A DNA stretch of 64,000 nucleotides, taken from NCBI GenBank assembly GCA_021442155.1, contig CM038218.1, forward strand, positions 56,953,277 through 57,017,276. Reading direction: 5' to 3'. The notes beneath the pieces were generated by a model that worked only from the letters and a program-made list of their open reading frames with translations, did not search any database and had not been told where the DNA came from. Source of the DNA: Cymbidium sinense. Taxonomy: Eukaryota; Streptophyta; Magnoliopsida; Asparagales; Orchidaceae. A program made the translations under genes and the position numbers. How positions within the stretch are numbered: the first letter of the stretch is position 1; each line of letters starts with the position of its first letter. This document shows, piece after piece, positions 12,531 to 24,443 of the stretch.

Positions 12531-14285
12531 GATTTGATGAGAATTCCATGTCAAGGACATGGAGGAGATACTAGGGATCACACATGCATTAGACATGACA
12601 TGTAAGGGGTCTATGTCGAGGGCATAGAAGAAGAAAATCTATTGAGGATAAGGTTTAAATTTGATTTGATTATATGATTTATGGAAAAATGATCCACTAG
12701 GGATAAGAATCTATAATCCACCAAGGATTAAGATTGAATTGACTTTAATTTTTTTTTTTTTAATTGATGTGGAGGCACATCACTAGATATATGGGCTTGT
12801 CCTAGGGATGGGTATATGAACCTTCCACTAGGGAAGCAGGTTTGGGCTATTGGATTTGGATTTGAGTTTGATTTCATAAATTTGTTTGGGTATGTATCCA
12901 CTGGGAATAATAGTTTGGTTGGATTTCTTTGATTTAACTCTACCATGGGAGTTGGTTTAATTTGGCTCCAATGGGGAGGTTGGTTTTGAATTTGATTTGT
13001 TTGTTTGACTTATTTACATATGATTTGGGGCTCCACTAAGGAAAAGGGTGTGATTTAACTCCATTGAGAAAAACTAGATCGGGTTTAATTTAATCTGAGT
13101 TAATGTATGGACCTGGTTAGTGTGCGATGGACCCACTGAGAAGGGGCTATATCATCCTTGACCTACCTCAGGTTTATAAATCTAAAGGGATAGATCTACT
13201 GTGGGGGTAGCTAGCCAACCTAAGGGGTTGCCTTTGGAGTGCATGGTGCTAGAAGAAGGCATAGTAGACTTATATCCCCTATCTATTTATTGGACTAAGT
13301 GAGAATCGCACACCCTAAGGCAATTCTCAAATCATGGGTTACTAGGAAAGGAGTTCTGTATAGTAATAGCTAGTGTCTAAATGGGGTTGCAAAGGATGTG
13401 ATCCAAATATAGTGCCCACAGAGGAGGTTCTACTAAGGGCATTATCCTAAGACCTAGAAATGAAAGCATATAGGTGTATGATGGCCAACTCAAGGAGAAA
13501 GCATAGCAGACTTACATCTTCCATGAGTGGCGTATCCTTAGGTATGAGAACCAACCAACCTAAAGTGTATCCGTCAGCATGAGTGGTGTATCTATCAGGA
13601 TAGTCAGAACCAAGCAACCTTAGGTGCTCATCAAGGTGCAATGATCAATATGAAAAGAAAGCATTCCAAGCAAAAGCATCAATGAATATATCTTTGATGA
13701 CCTATGTTATCGACCGACTACTAAGTGGGGGCCTTGAGGAAGAGGACCAGACTTCAAGCGGTCGGAAGGGGAGCCGTTGGACTTATCCTAAACCTCAAAT
13801 ATACTTGAGATGGTGCAAGGCTAATCAAGAATAGAGTGTATCTAACTCACATCCTCTTAAATGAAACCAACATGAGGTAGCTTACTGACCATGCAATAAG
13901 ACCTATGAAACTAACAAGGCACTCATCAGTGTGTAGTGGCTAAAGAAGGAAAGTGTGACATACTTACATCCTCAAAGCAAGAAGACCACTAGGGTGACAT
14001 AATAGCGGTAATATGGCGACCTAAGTATCTGAGTGAGTCTTTGGGGGCATTATTCAACTTAAGTAGCCCAAGAAAAGATATGTATTTATATGTTTGTGTG
14101 TATTTTGTGTTTGTGTTGTGATGAAGGATAAAATGCCATTTCGGGTTCCCATACCCTAAACACATCGTGGGGTATTTATAAATAAAAATACTTTCAACAT
14201 GTAACATATTGAATTCAAAATAGAATTTTAATTGATTGTAATATTTTTCAAACATGATTTATAATATTTCTTTAAGTAGAGCACA
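12531..14285 (-). repeat. tandem-repeat region downstream of integrase (block A)
   Basis: The region lies 3' of pol on the minus strand. The word AGCATAGCAGACTTACATC, or close variants, recurs (near 13,255, 13,495 and 13,955), next to words such as GGTAGAGCTAGCCAACC and AACCAACCAACCTAA. Between about 13,122 and 13,372 block A is some 740 bases shorter than block C (54,845-55,838), so units have been lost. Tat-type elements are known to carry variable tandem repeats in a long 3' untranslated region, which fits the position. No clear LTR boundary was found. Confidence 0.6.
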
Positions 14286-15540
14286 CTAATTGGAAGCATT
14301 GAGAGCTCTCCATTATGATTAATAAGCTAATAAGATCCTCCTTAGTAGGCATTCTCTATGGTAAAAAGCCCTTCCTAAGTGCGTTCAAACTTACCTCTGA
14401 TCTTACGACAGGAAATAATTCATGTCCTTAGAACTAAAATAAGCTCTCCTACTTGAAAAGGTCTAGGACAGACCAACTTTTTATAAGCTTGAATCATTTT
14501 AACATTGTACAACTCAAGTTTTAGCATACATGCAGGCGTCTCTCCTCCAAACCTTCGATCTCTTCTAACCGTAACTTGGCATTCTACTCTATTATGATCT
14601 TGCTACCTTCAACTATCAGTGATGGAAGTTGGACTTCTAATGGTAGACAAACAAACCATACACTAAAGAGAAAAGTAGGCGAGTTGGAGTTCTATGTGAT
14701 GCGGTAGGCCCATAGCTTCAACTAAGCTCATGCCATTATCACTTATTATTCTTGAGTGTCTTCTTAGTATTTAGATGATAGTTTTTGAAGGCTTACTAAG
14801 TAGATTTCCCTTGGGTAGTTGATGGTAGAATATCTCCAATCTATGTTGTGTCTTCAAGCAAAGTTGTTGATCTCAGTTCTCTTGAATTTCGTACTATTAT
14901 TAGATATAATTCATCAAGGAACTCTGAACCTATATACAATATGGTTCCTAAAAAATTATAGCACATACTGAGCTGTGACCTCTTTGAGTGAAATCACCTT
15001 CACCCACTTGCAAAAGTACTCAGTAGCAGCTAAGATGAATCGATGACCCTTAGAGGAAAGAGGATTAATAAGGCGCACTATGTTGGTACTCCAACACTCG
15101 AATGGCCATGAGGCTAATGTTGGATGTAGAATGTTGGGTAGTTAGTGTAGGACCACACCGTGTATTTGACATTGGTGGCATCGCCTAGCCATATCCATGT
15201 AATCTTTGATCATTGAAGACCAGTAGTATCCTAATCTCTTGATCTTAGCTTCCATCTTCGGACCAGATTGGTTGGCTCCACATAATCGTGTGTACCTCAG
15301 CCATGATCTTATGGCCTTCATGCTTGTCTAAACATTGTAACCATATTTGATTGAAAGACCGCTAGTACAAGACATCATCCATAAGAGCATAGGAAAGTGC
15401 TCTCTATTTCATCTGATGGGCTTGGGACTTCTCTTGAGATAGTTTGCCTTTATTTAGGTAATCTATGAATGGTTTCCTCCAATCTAACTCCTCATCCTTC
15501 TTGGCAATGGTAACCTCCCCTTTAAGAGAGTACTTTTTGA
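14286..15540 (-). pseudogene. Tat-type gypsy integrase, broken (block A)
   Basis: Read on the minus strand, 15,410-15,500 gives the linker DWRKPFIDYLNKGKLS, 15,160-15,260 a zinc-finger end with RRCHQCQI, 14,900-15,150 parts of the catalytic core (GHRFILAAT and FFRNHIV), and 14,290-14,700 the C-terminal part, where copy B reads PLEIQFP. Integrase inserts element cDNA into chromosomes. Several stops and frameshifts interrupt it, so it is not functional. The order RNase H, second RNase H, integrase is normal for gypsy elements. Confidence 0.8.
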
Positions 15541-15666
15541 TGAGTTCAATATCAATAAGGGATAAGAATTATCTATTTTGGACCTTTATTGATATGGACT
15601 CATCCTCCGGACTTGCCAAAACTCCTTGTCAAGCATGGCTAAAGCATACATTACGGTGTTCTCTCA

Positions 15667-16137
15667 TCAAGGAATCTTATAAATGGTAATCTTTGGGATT
15701 GGGCCAACTCCATGGTGTACTTGTGATAGTGATGGATGATCTTTATAACCTAATAGGACCCTGATTTGGTTGATAACTAGTTGAGAATCCTTGAAGATGT
15801 TGATGTTATGGATGCTTAGAGTAATTGCTAACTCTAGATCGACAATCAGAGCCTCATATTTGACTTCATTGTTATTGCACGGATTAGATAGATGATATGA
15901 GAATCTCATCACATCACAGTCTGAAGTTAAGAGAACTATTCCTACCCCTGCCTTTTCTGAAATAGTATAATGTGATTCTTCTCCTTTTTGAGAGGAATCC
16001 ACACCATCAATGTACATCTCCCAATGGTGAATGCTACTATCCCCTAAATTCATGATTTGTTCATCAAGGAGATCATCACTAAGTAGAAAATTAGCGAGGG
16101 TGTCTGCTAAGAAATCACTTGTCCTTTCACTTTGCAA
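15667..16137 (-). pseudogene. second (archaeal-type) RNase H domain of a Tat element (block A)
   Basis: An open stretch of 156 codons encodes WEMYIDGV, then PCNNNEVKYEALIVDLELA and KDSQLVINQI. These match the extra RNase H domain that marks Tat/Ogre-type gypsy elements. The Asp in the DG motif and the Asp in DSQLV are present. The NNEAEYEAL motif of the family reads NNEVKYEAL here, so the acidic residue usually taken as catalytic is changed to Lys. After about residue 110 the frame leaves the family pattern. It degrades RNA in RNA-DNA hybrids in intact elements; this copy is probably dead. Confidence 0.8.
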
Positions 16138-16139
16138 GG

Positions 16140-16560
16140 AGGGTATAAAGGTAATGTCAAACTAAGAGGATCATGGACCATCATGCCATTGATAGGATAG
16201 CGTCAGTGTCATGAGATATTATAGTGGATTGATCCTAGAGATTAAGTTCACTTTATGAGGAAGCATGTAGTGCTATAGCTTTTGGGATGCAATGATTAAA
16301 GCTAAGTAATGCTTCATAATGGGTGGATAATTAGCCTCAATAAGGATTAGATGATGGCAGAGGTAGTAGAGTACATTTTCCTTCCATTTGTCATTTACTT
16401 GGGCCAACAAAACACCAAGGGAGTCATCTAATATAGCAGTGTAAATTATGAGCAGCTTGTACGGGATTGGGGCTGCTAAAATTGGTGACATCATCAGGTA
16501 ATGCTTGATGTATTCGAAGGCATGCTCACACTTATCATTCCACTTGAACTTGACATTCTT
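16140..16560 (-). pseudogene. gypsy RNase H next to RT (block A)
   Basis: The minus-strand stretch 16,273-16,494 reads SLGVLLAQ, LYYLCHHLI and ALIIASQKL, the usual order of the RNase H that follows gypsy RT (family pattern ALGALLAQ, IYYLSR, FASQKL). The continuation toward the second RNase H is broken. The better-preserved copy at 58,479-59,018 shows the full order. Confidence 0.8.
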
Positions 16561-17340
16561 TTTAACAAGTGCTGAGAATGGCTGACATCTTCCCTATAGG
16601 TTGGATATAAAGCATCTTAGATACTCCAACCACCCTTAGAATGATCTGCTTTAAGTTAAACTTTTAATGGGTGGCATTTTTAATTTCACCTTGATCTTCT
16701 CCAGATCGATTTTGATTCCCTAGTGTCGGACAACAAACCCAAAATTTCCCAAAGCTACTCCAAATGCACACTTGAGGGTTCATTTTGAGGTTAAATTTTC
16801 TTAACTATTTGAAAACTACTCTCAAGTCAAAGAGATGTCATCCTTTTCTCTACTTTTGACCACGAGATCATTAACATATCACTCGACCTGATGATGAATG
16901 AGTTCATTGAAGATTCAAGTCATAGCCTTTGGTATGAGCATTTTAAGGTTGAGGCATGACCTTATAGCGAAGATGAGGGGTTCTAAAAGTAGTGTTTCTT
17001 TTTATCTTTAGGGGCCATCTTTTGTTTGGTTATTTCTAGATGAGCCATCCATGAATAAGAAGATTATGAGATGAGGCAATGTCCACCATCGACTCTAGAT
17101 TGGAAGTGGAAATTCATCATTTGGACATGCCTTATTTAAATCTCTAAATTGAAGTATATATGAATTTGGCCATTCATTTTCTTAACTAGGATGACGCTTG
17201 CTAACTAGGAAGGGTATTTTTCTTCCTAGATGAAGCCAGCATCGATCAGTTTCTTGACTTCATAAATGACCTATTGTTCTATGTCTAATCACATGCATCT
17301 AGGAGCTTGCTTGATAGGGTTAGCAGTAGGCTCTATTATT
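16561..17340 (-). pseudogene. gypsy reverse transcriptase, broken (block A)
   Basis: On the minus strand the N-terminal part reads EVKKLIDAGFI near 17,240, then a degraded FMDG box near 17,040, and the catalytic box near 16,870. The box reads YVND instead of the usual YVDD, with Asn encoded at 16,870-16,872; a TGA (16,879-16,881) stands just before it. Copy C has the same YVND. The Asp-to-Asn change should abolish polymerase activity. Many other stops and small deletions are present. Confidence 0.8.
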
Positions 17341-18311
17341 AGTTTATGGACTATGTTTGAGCCAATCTAGGCATCTCTTCATAACTCCATGCAAAGGTCC
17401 TTAAACTCGGTCAATAGCCTAAGTCATTGGTTTTAATTTCATTCAATAAAGAATGATGTATGTGTGGATCTTCTTGATTCTAAGTTGATTTCCTTGAGCT
17501 CGTGTGGTTGACTTGATCTCTTCTTCAAACTGGCGTGCATCTTTGACTTTAAAATCATCTAGATCATCAGTTTCTAAGCAGCTCCTCATATGAGTTAATG
17601 TGACTTGAAAAAAACTTATGATTCCAAATGATTGATGACTAGCATGTCATCATCGATTGGACCATTGTACCAAATCCTAGTGTTAGTCATGATTGAGAGC
17701 TTTTGCATTTGTTCTTCCAAATTTTTTGGAAGTAGTATGACATGTACTTTGACCAAGTATGTGGGATTAACCCTTTCTTTGCTAAATTATGAACATAAGA
17801 GAAGTACTAATCGAAAGGTAATTCTATTAAACCTTTATGTGAATAATCCTCTAGTTCTACATCAACTTCTTGACTTAAGGATGATGCTCTAGAAAGAACC
17901 TCAGTCTTCACACTATGGATGACTTAGGGCTTCCTTAACTACCAAACCCTCGACTTTTTTAAGAGGAAAGTGGGTTAGAGCTAAGGTTCCCAACTAATGC
18001 CTAACTTGTTTCACACATAGACTTGATACACTTATGCTTTGCTTTGGGTCTTCATATCTAGCTCAAGTGTCACCTCAAGGAATCTACTGAGAAGAGCTTC
18101 CTGGTGTGCTAACCATATAAGACTCATCCTATGAACTAGATTCTATATCTATATAGATAGTAGGTGTACTCCTGGTAGTTGGGACATATATTCTATTGGG
18201 TGGCCAATAAGAGGTTTTCCACCCCTAGGATTGCCTCTAACGGCCTCTTCCTCTTGGTGGAGGTTAGGTCTACCCATATGTTGAATGGTGAACTATGGGT
18301 GGAATTTAATG
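17341..18311 (-). pseudogene. degraded protease-RT spacer of gypsy pol (block A)
   Basis: This lies between the RT start and the protease remnant and aligns by eye with 59,900-60,860 of block C. Translations are full of stops, with acidic pieces. The plus-strand ORF at 17,632-17,892 is a shadow and is not kept in block C. No independent gene is seen. Confidence 0.55.
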
Positions 18312-18740
18312 TTAGGATCCACTTCCTCCTCCAAGTTTATTTTTGCTCCCTTTTATTTTATTTTCCATTTTCTTTTTTGTTTTCTTTTTCTTTTTGTTTT
18401 TCTTTTTTTTTAAACATGGCCCATGTTTGTGAGAATAGACTTTTTGATTTTGAGGGAGGTAGTAAGCCGTATCCTCATATATGCTGACCTCGTGAACTGT
18501 AAACGGCTTGAGATCTCCTTTGACATAGTAGACGATCCCACGTCTCACTAACTTCATACACAGATGTAGAGAGGATGGAACTATGTTGTTCTCATGTATC
18601 CATGGTCTCACAAGAAAAGTGTTGAAAGATGTATCCGAGTATATAATGTGAAACATGGATTCGGTCTTCCAATCATCTATCTCCAAGTGCAACACTTTGG
18701 AGCTTAATGCTTGTTGACCTCACTTTTGGAGTTGATTCAA
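18312..18740 (-). pseudogene. gypsy protease, C-terminal part, with a Lys-rich tract (block A)
   Basis: The open stretch reads LHLEIDDWKTE, SDTSFNTFLVRPWIHEN, then SSLHLCMKLVRRGIVYYVKGD, which fits the C-terminal half of the Tat aspartic protease (LLGRPWIHEN box, here FLVRPWIHEN) and its downstream segment. After residue 95 comes a Lys-rich run encoded by a pyrimidine tract on the + strand (about 18,340-18,410). The catalytic N-terminal half is not here; a candidate lies at 26,091-26,321. Upstream of about 18,740 similarity to pol stops. Confidence 0.75.
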
Positions 18741-19020
18741 TCTTCTATCTTAGAGTCTTCTAGACACTAAGACTTCCCCAGTCATAAGACACTTCTAACA
18801 AATATGTAAACACTTAACTAAGCCTAAATACTTAGAAGGGTAACCATAGGATTAGGTTATGCCTTAGAGATTAGGATAATCACTACCTACAACCCAAATC
18901 CAATCCATGCTCACCTTCTCAAACCAAACCTCAAGTTCAATTTAGGCATCAAATTCATCCAAATCCAAGCCCAAATTACAAAACCAAATGATTGAAGCCC
19001 ATGATCAAATCCAAACATGA
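18741..19020. other. start of 7.3-kb non-coding segment beside the protease remnant
   Basis: No coding similarity was seen. A hairpin-like inverted repeat (TCTTAGAGTCT and AGACACTAAGA) lies at about 18,750-18,777. Block C has the same sequence from about 61,261, so this join predates the A/C duplication. The segment may be a nested element or may separate two different elements. Confidence 0.5.
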
Positions 19021-19510
19021 AACCCTTCCTAAGCCATATGACTATCCATGGACTTAGCCAAATCTTAATCCAAATCAATCCAAAATAAATTAGTTTTCTC
19101 ATTATCAATTTATATCTTCAATCATCTTCCTAAATATAAATAAAATCTACATTTAAATGATCAGAACTAAATCAAACTAAATCAAATTAAATCAAAACCC
19201 TTCCTAAGCGATTTGACCTATCCCATGGACTTAGCCAAATCTTAATCCAAATCAATTTAGTCTCAATTGATTTTCTCAAAAATAAATCATATTATTAATC
19301 ATATTCATAAATTTAAATGAAATATACATTTAAATCATCAAAAATTAAATCAAACCAAACAAAATCAAAACACATGACCCAACTCCATGGACTTAGCCAA
19401 ATTCCTTCATTCAAAACCAAATTCAATTGATTTTCTAATAAATCAATCATACCTTCAATCATATTCACAAATATAAATTCTATAATCATCAAGCCAAACC
19501 AAAATCAACT
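19021..19510. repeat. three tandem repeats of about 165-177 bp
   Basis: The word CCATGGACTTAGCCAAAT starts at 19,046, 19,223 and 19,385, each time followed by an AT-rich part with TTTTCTCA, CAATCAT and AAATATAAAT words and ending in AAATCAAAC-type sequence. Copies are imperfect. The matching triplet in block C is at 61,601, 61,778 and 61,946. Confidence 0.7.
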
Positions 19511-20600
19511 CAAGTAAAACCTAACTTAACCTCTTGACTTGAAATGTTCAAATGAACCAAAACTCATTTGAACCCAAGCCAATTGCAATTAAATTTATAT
19601 ATCAATCCATATATAAACTCAACTAAATCAAACACAACCCAAAATCAAGCCAACTAAAAATTGGTCCACTTGACCCATAGTGGCTAATTTGACCTATTTG
19701 AGCCAAGTTCTAATCCTACCCAAATTGGATTGAACTAAGCCCATCAAAACCTCCCATCATGATTGTTGATCACCCAAGGTTGATCAATTATCACAAATTG
19801 GGTCAAACCAAGTCAACTTGGTCATTTGACCAAGTCAACCCTTTAACCCATACAAACCCAAACTAGCCAAATTACAATTAAGCCAAATCCCTTGAAACTA
19901 ATGATTCATACCAAATAAAAATCAATATTTGAATATGACTTGACCTTCAATTGAGTCAAACCAAACCCAATTGGCCCACTTGACCCAAGTTGACCCAAAT
20001 TGACCTAAAAGACCAAATTGGGTCTAAAGAAAATATAAACCAAATTGATTGCAACCAATAGCTCAAGTTCATTCCAAATTGATTGTTGAACTTGACCAAA
20101 TCCATGATTGGACCCAATTGAACTAAATTGACCCACTTAGCCTAAATTGACCTAAAGGTTCAAGTTGGCCTAAATCAAAATCAAATCAAATTAGAAACCA
20201 AAGCCTACAATCATCAATTAGTCAACTAAACCCAAACCAACACCCAACCCAAGCAATTTGGCCAATTTGGTCAAATTGGTCAACTTAATCCATTTGACCC
20301 AAATGAATTCAAATGATCCAAAATCAAATTTAAGCCAAACTAAACCAAACCAATTGAACCAAAACATCCCAAATGATCATATGAACCCAACCCTTGGTTT
20401 GACCCATTTGACCAATTGGTCAACTTGACCCAACCTAACTTTGACCTAAATGAGTCAAATTAAGCCATAACCAAATCAACTCCAATTGACTTGAAGTTTG
20501 GGCTAACCCACTCTTCTCATTTCAAATGCCAAATCAAATCCAATGTCAAATGACTATTGTACCCTTGGGTCAAGGGTATCACATGAGATAAATTATCCAT
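19511..20600. repeat. TTGACC-rich non-coding segment
   Basis: The sequence is built largely of TTGACC, GGTCAA, CCAAATT and CCCAA words. Between about 19,670 and 20,575 I count by hand about 26 TTGACC/TTGACT hexamers over both strands. TTGAC(C/T) is the core of the W-box bound by WRKY factors, but here it may simply be the seed of a low-complexity repeat. Block C has the same segment at about 62,230-63,180. No gene was seen. Confidence 0.6.
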
Positions 20601-21372
20601 GTAAATAGTCATTTCCATTCCTTGACCACTTGGCACTCTCCCAATGGTCCACTTAGGCACCTAGACACTACCCACGACCGAGGGGTGGTTGGGTGCCATG
20701 ACCCATGGGAGGTGAAATCACCTCACCCTCCCATTGGAGCATTTGAAACCCTTAGGACACCCATGATTCCTCCTTTGGCAACCACCTCCACACCTTCAAC
20801 CAACCAAGCCGAGCCAACTCACCTCCTCACACCCGACTCCTTGAGATGGCAGGACACCATTAGAAGCCAAACTGATCCCTCTCGATCAAGATGAAGGGTA
20901 TACACCCTCATTTCCTCTCAAACACACATAAAATCATTCCTCAGCCTAGCTACCAAGATGAGCTAGAGCCATTCCAGCTCCAAAAAATCATTCCTCAATC
21001 AATAAATGCCATTCCCATCAATCCTGAAATAAGACACTCCCATTTTTGACCTAGCTTCCCATTTCTCCATCAAACTCAAATTAACATTGCATGCACCTTC
21101 CCTAGGCCTCATCGAGAAAGAACAAATCATCTCCCAAGCTTCCTAAGCATCAATGGTGGGACTTCAATCAAAGTTGAGCTCCAAATTATCAGTTCATGGG
21201 CTTCTGAGTGAACATCAAGGAATTAATCCAATTGTTGGTCAAAAGGGCTTCATCTCCACTAGATGAAGCTTCCTCAATCATTTGAGCCACCAATCTTGAG
21301 CTCCAGTGAGGTATGCTTCCAAAATTGATCTTGAAGAAAAAATTGTTTGGAGCTTTTTGAAGAAAACTTGCA
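20601..21372. other. less AT-rich part of the non-coding segment, shared with block C
   Basis: This is the most GC-rich part of block A. It matches 63,190-64,000. The plus-strand ORF at 20,622-20,894 is not kept open in block C and matches no family I know, so I treat it as chance. It could be part of an LTR or untranslated region of a second element; no ends were found to prove that. Confidence 0.45.
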
Positions 21373-23030
21373 TCTCATTTGATCTTGTCCATTGGATCCC
21401 CTCTGATCCATGTCGTGGAGGTGTGGGATCCTTTTGGAGTTGATCCCAGCTCGAATAAGCTCAGATCAAGTGAGCAATGGAAGACAAGCTCCATTCTCCC
21501 ACACTTTTATGACATTAGATCATGCACCATCTGTTCTACGTGATCAGAACGGACGGTCGTGATAAAATCCGCTAGATCGATCTGATTTAATCCTATTAAG
21601 TTGTGGGATTAATCGTAGCCATTTGATCATATATCGGATGGTGGATGAGAAAGCGCATCCATTGCCGCCATGTAGGCACAGAGTCAGATAAGTTTTAAGT
21701 AGCCACACCACGCGTGAAAAGTGCACGCCAGAGCCACATCTTTAACATGATTAGGCTTTAATCAGGCTTAATTAATCATTTTTAAAGGTATTTCAAATAA
21801 GAATCAATTAAAAATGATCTTACCTAATTTTGAATAGTAATTAAGGTTTAAATGCAAATTTAATTAGCTTAATTAATCCTTAATTACTTGAGCAATTAAT
21901 CCCAAATTTTGTGGGTTAATTTAATGGGATGACCTCTGCCTCCCATGATTTTCTTTGGATTTATTGCTCACTTAGTTAGGAAAATTGACTAATTAAACCT
22001 TAACTACTCTTTTAAGTTAATTAATGATTAATTAATCCATGAATAGTAATAAATTGGTTAATTAAGTTTATTAATCATTATTCAATAGTAAGTGAACTAA
22101 GGAATAGGGATGGGACCCCTTTCACGTTCATTTCACCCTTTTAAAATGAAATTAATTAAGATTTAACTAATCAATTAAATCACTTAATCAAATTGAAATC
22201 ATAATCACATCAGACCTTAATTAATTAAATCATGGGGTAGATCTTTGGGTGTTTAATAACCTAAAGGCATTTAATAAAATTATGGAGTCCACATGTGTGG
22301 GAAAACCATAAGAGTAATTAATTAAGTCCCTTAATCTAATTAACTAATAATCATGCCAATTGCATTTGGCCCATTTTATTTCCTAGGATCATTGCAAGTA
22401 TATTTTCCATGCATATCATGTTTGCTTATAATTATTTAGTTAATTACTTTTGGGTGACATAGGTAAGGGTAATTAATTCATCTAATTAAGGGTTCAACTT
22501 AATTAACCCATAAAATCAAATTAATTACATTTCTTAAATTAAATCAAATCACTAATGTGGGAATGGGTTTAAAATAGCAAGTGATGATTTATTTTCTCCT
22601 CTTTAAATCAAATCAAATCTAAAACTTAATTAATAAAGAAGCTTTGGTTTGCATTAAGTAATCTTATTTGATTTGATTGTCCTTAAGAACTAGTTTGGTT
22701 GAATGAATCACATGCTTATATTTCATTGTCCTTTTTCCAATCATGTTAAATTTGGTATGTCATTTCAATTCATGCATCCATATTTTTAAAATCAAGTAAA
22801 ATAAAATGTATTTCTTTTATGTAAGCTTGCATGTGTTGATTTAATTTAATATATGTGTGGCTATTATCACTATTAAATCAAAAAGTATTTTTTCAAAAGC
22901 TTATAAATGAATAATTATATTTGTTCTTCTGCTAGTTATAAATATATAAGAAATGCATGTGCTTAACGCTTAAGTGTATGAATGTTGAGTTATCTTTCCT
23001 CTATTCAAGTGTTGATTTATATAAGATTCA
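21373..23030. other. AT-rich sequence rich in TTAATTAA-type words
   Basis: This lies beyond the part that can be compared with block C. From about 21,740 to 22,600 the sequence is dense in TTAATTAA, AATTAATT and TTAATTA words. No gene, RNA or terminal repeat was recognised. Confidence 0.4.
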
Positions 23031-23720
23031 ATGGTAATGCGTATATAGTCTGGACATCCCGAATACGAGGCTTTAGCTGCCATGGAGGCCATTTGATTAC
23101 CTCACGGTTTATCAATGACATACCATTTGATTTCATTCTTATGTATTTCAACATTAGAATTTGGATAGAGCTTTAATTCATATATATAAATGATTCAATA
23201 AAAATATACAATCTTTGCATGGTTTTCTTTCTCTCATTTATGTATACATCCATGTGTGTCCAAGAAAAGCAAGTATATTGTCTAGGCATCCTAGGAATAT
23301 GAGGCTTTAGTTAGCCCCAAGGAGGTCATTTGATTACCTCACTTCTGTGGTCTAACAATGACATGCACTTCTCTATATCATTGTACATGTATATGTATAT
23401 GTCATTAGTAAATGAAAATCCCATTTGACATTAAAATTGCATGCATTCATAATTGATTAAGTGGTTAAATTAATTAGCCACATGATTTGGAGCTTACTTC
23501 GTATGTTCATGTATACGAATTTACATATGTTTGAATGCAAATGGGTATATAAGCTGGACATCCCAAGAATATACTTTAGCTAACTCCAAGGAGGTCATTT
23601 GATTAGCTCACTTCCCTGGTTTAACAATGGCACTATTTAATTTCATTCTTATGTCCTTTTTGTATAAGAATTTGGATAAAGTTTTAAATTAATATGTTTA
23701 AATAAATTAATCAAATAAAA
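23031..23720. repeat. three imperfect repeats spaced about 235-270 bp
   Basis: A segment containing CTGGACATCCC, GAGGCTTTAGCT, CCAAGGAGGTCATTTGATTA and AACAATGAC (or variants) occurs at about 23,039-23,125, 23,272-23,363 and 23,542-23,635. The first and third copies also share the following part (TTTCATTCTTATGT, AGAATTTGGATA), so the unit is at least 180 bp. No coding sense was found. Confidence 0.65.
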
Positions 23721-24246
23721 TATAAATTGAAAACATACACATACATTCATGATTTAACTATGCTAAAATATGTTGCATTTATAGATACACTTAAGATTAA
23801 TTAAATCATTTAATAAGACATTCACTAAAGAGAACTAAATCAAATTAGTATACTTTAGAAAGTCACTTAAGGTAGGGATGAAAGAGGGCAATCCTCTTTT
23901 TCTCTTTTTATAACACTTAGTTGCTAAGTGTAATCAAATGAAATAAAAGAAAACAGATATTCAAATCCTCAAATAAATTAAACTACTTCAAGTGAAATCA
24001 ATGTTAAATTGAATCCTTATACACTTAGAAAATACAATAATAATGCCTAACAAGACTTACGACACAAGCAATAATACACACATTAGAATTAAGTCACAAC
24101 TTATAGCTCTAAGTTAGGACAGTGTATGATGTGATGTATGTTTTGTTTTATGATGCATTGTTTTAGATTGAATGTTAGGGTGTATGCTTCATAGACTAGA
24201 TGATAGGCCAATTTTAGCCTAATCATGTTTTTTGCAAGGGATAATG
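23721..24246. other. non-coding sequence, nothing recognised
   Basis: AT-rich, no ORF of note, no repeat partner found in the window. Confidence 0.4.
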
Positions 24247-24443
24247 CTTAAGAGTTGCTTAAAAATAAATGTGATTTCTCTTTTTGCAGGTTGCTTAAAT
24301 CCTTAAGCATAATCTAAGTTAGGATAGGTGGGTTTAGTTACCTATGTGTAGGGTGCTAAGTCCAAATTGTAAGTACAACTGCTTGGGATTATATGCATAT
24401 TTAGCTAACCTATATTTTGCAGGTGTAGTTAGATTTACTTTTC
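24247..24443. repeat. segment with a second copy inside GR-RBP module 8
   Basis: About 197 bases starting CTTAAGAG and ending near TTAGATTTACTTTT resemble 48,032-48,228. Shared words are CCTTAAGCATAATC, ATGTGTAGGGTG, TAAGTCCAA, GCTTGGGATT and GTTAGATTTA. It includes two stretches, TTTTTGCAGGT and TATTTTGCAGGTG, that look like splice acceptors, but no gene context supports an intron. Confidence 0.7.

Noticed and set aside
10906..14285. LTRs of the Tat element
   Set aside because: I could not find a pair of matching terminal repeats, a primer-binding site or TG...CA ends supported by a second copy. The upstream end is cut off by telomere-like DNA at 28,285.
15465..15689. Plus-strand ORFs over pol (15,465-15,689, 17,632-17,892, 27,968-28,192, 44,802-45,011, 58,039-58,374, 58,537-58,782, 59,363-59,587)
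   Set aside because: They are antisense shadows of the broken gag-pol, whose family motifs are on the minus strand.
20622..20894. 90-codon plus-strand ORF, and the 98-codon minus-strand ORF at 63,251-63,547 in the matching region
   Set aside because: The two lie on opposite strands of duplicated sequence and neither is open in the other copy; no family similarity recognised.
24247..24443. Introns, because of TTTTTGCAGGT and TATTTTGCAGGTG acceptor-like words
   Set aside because: No exon coding sense on either side and no donor partner; the same segment occurs as an insertion in module 8.
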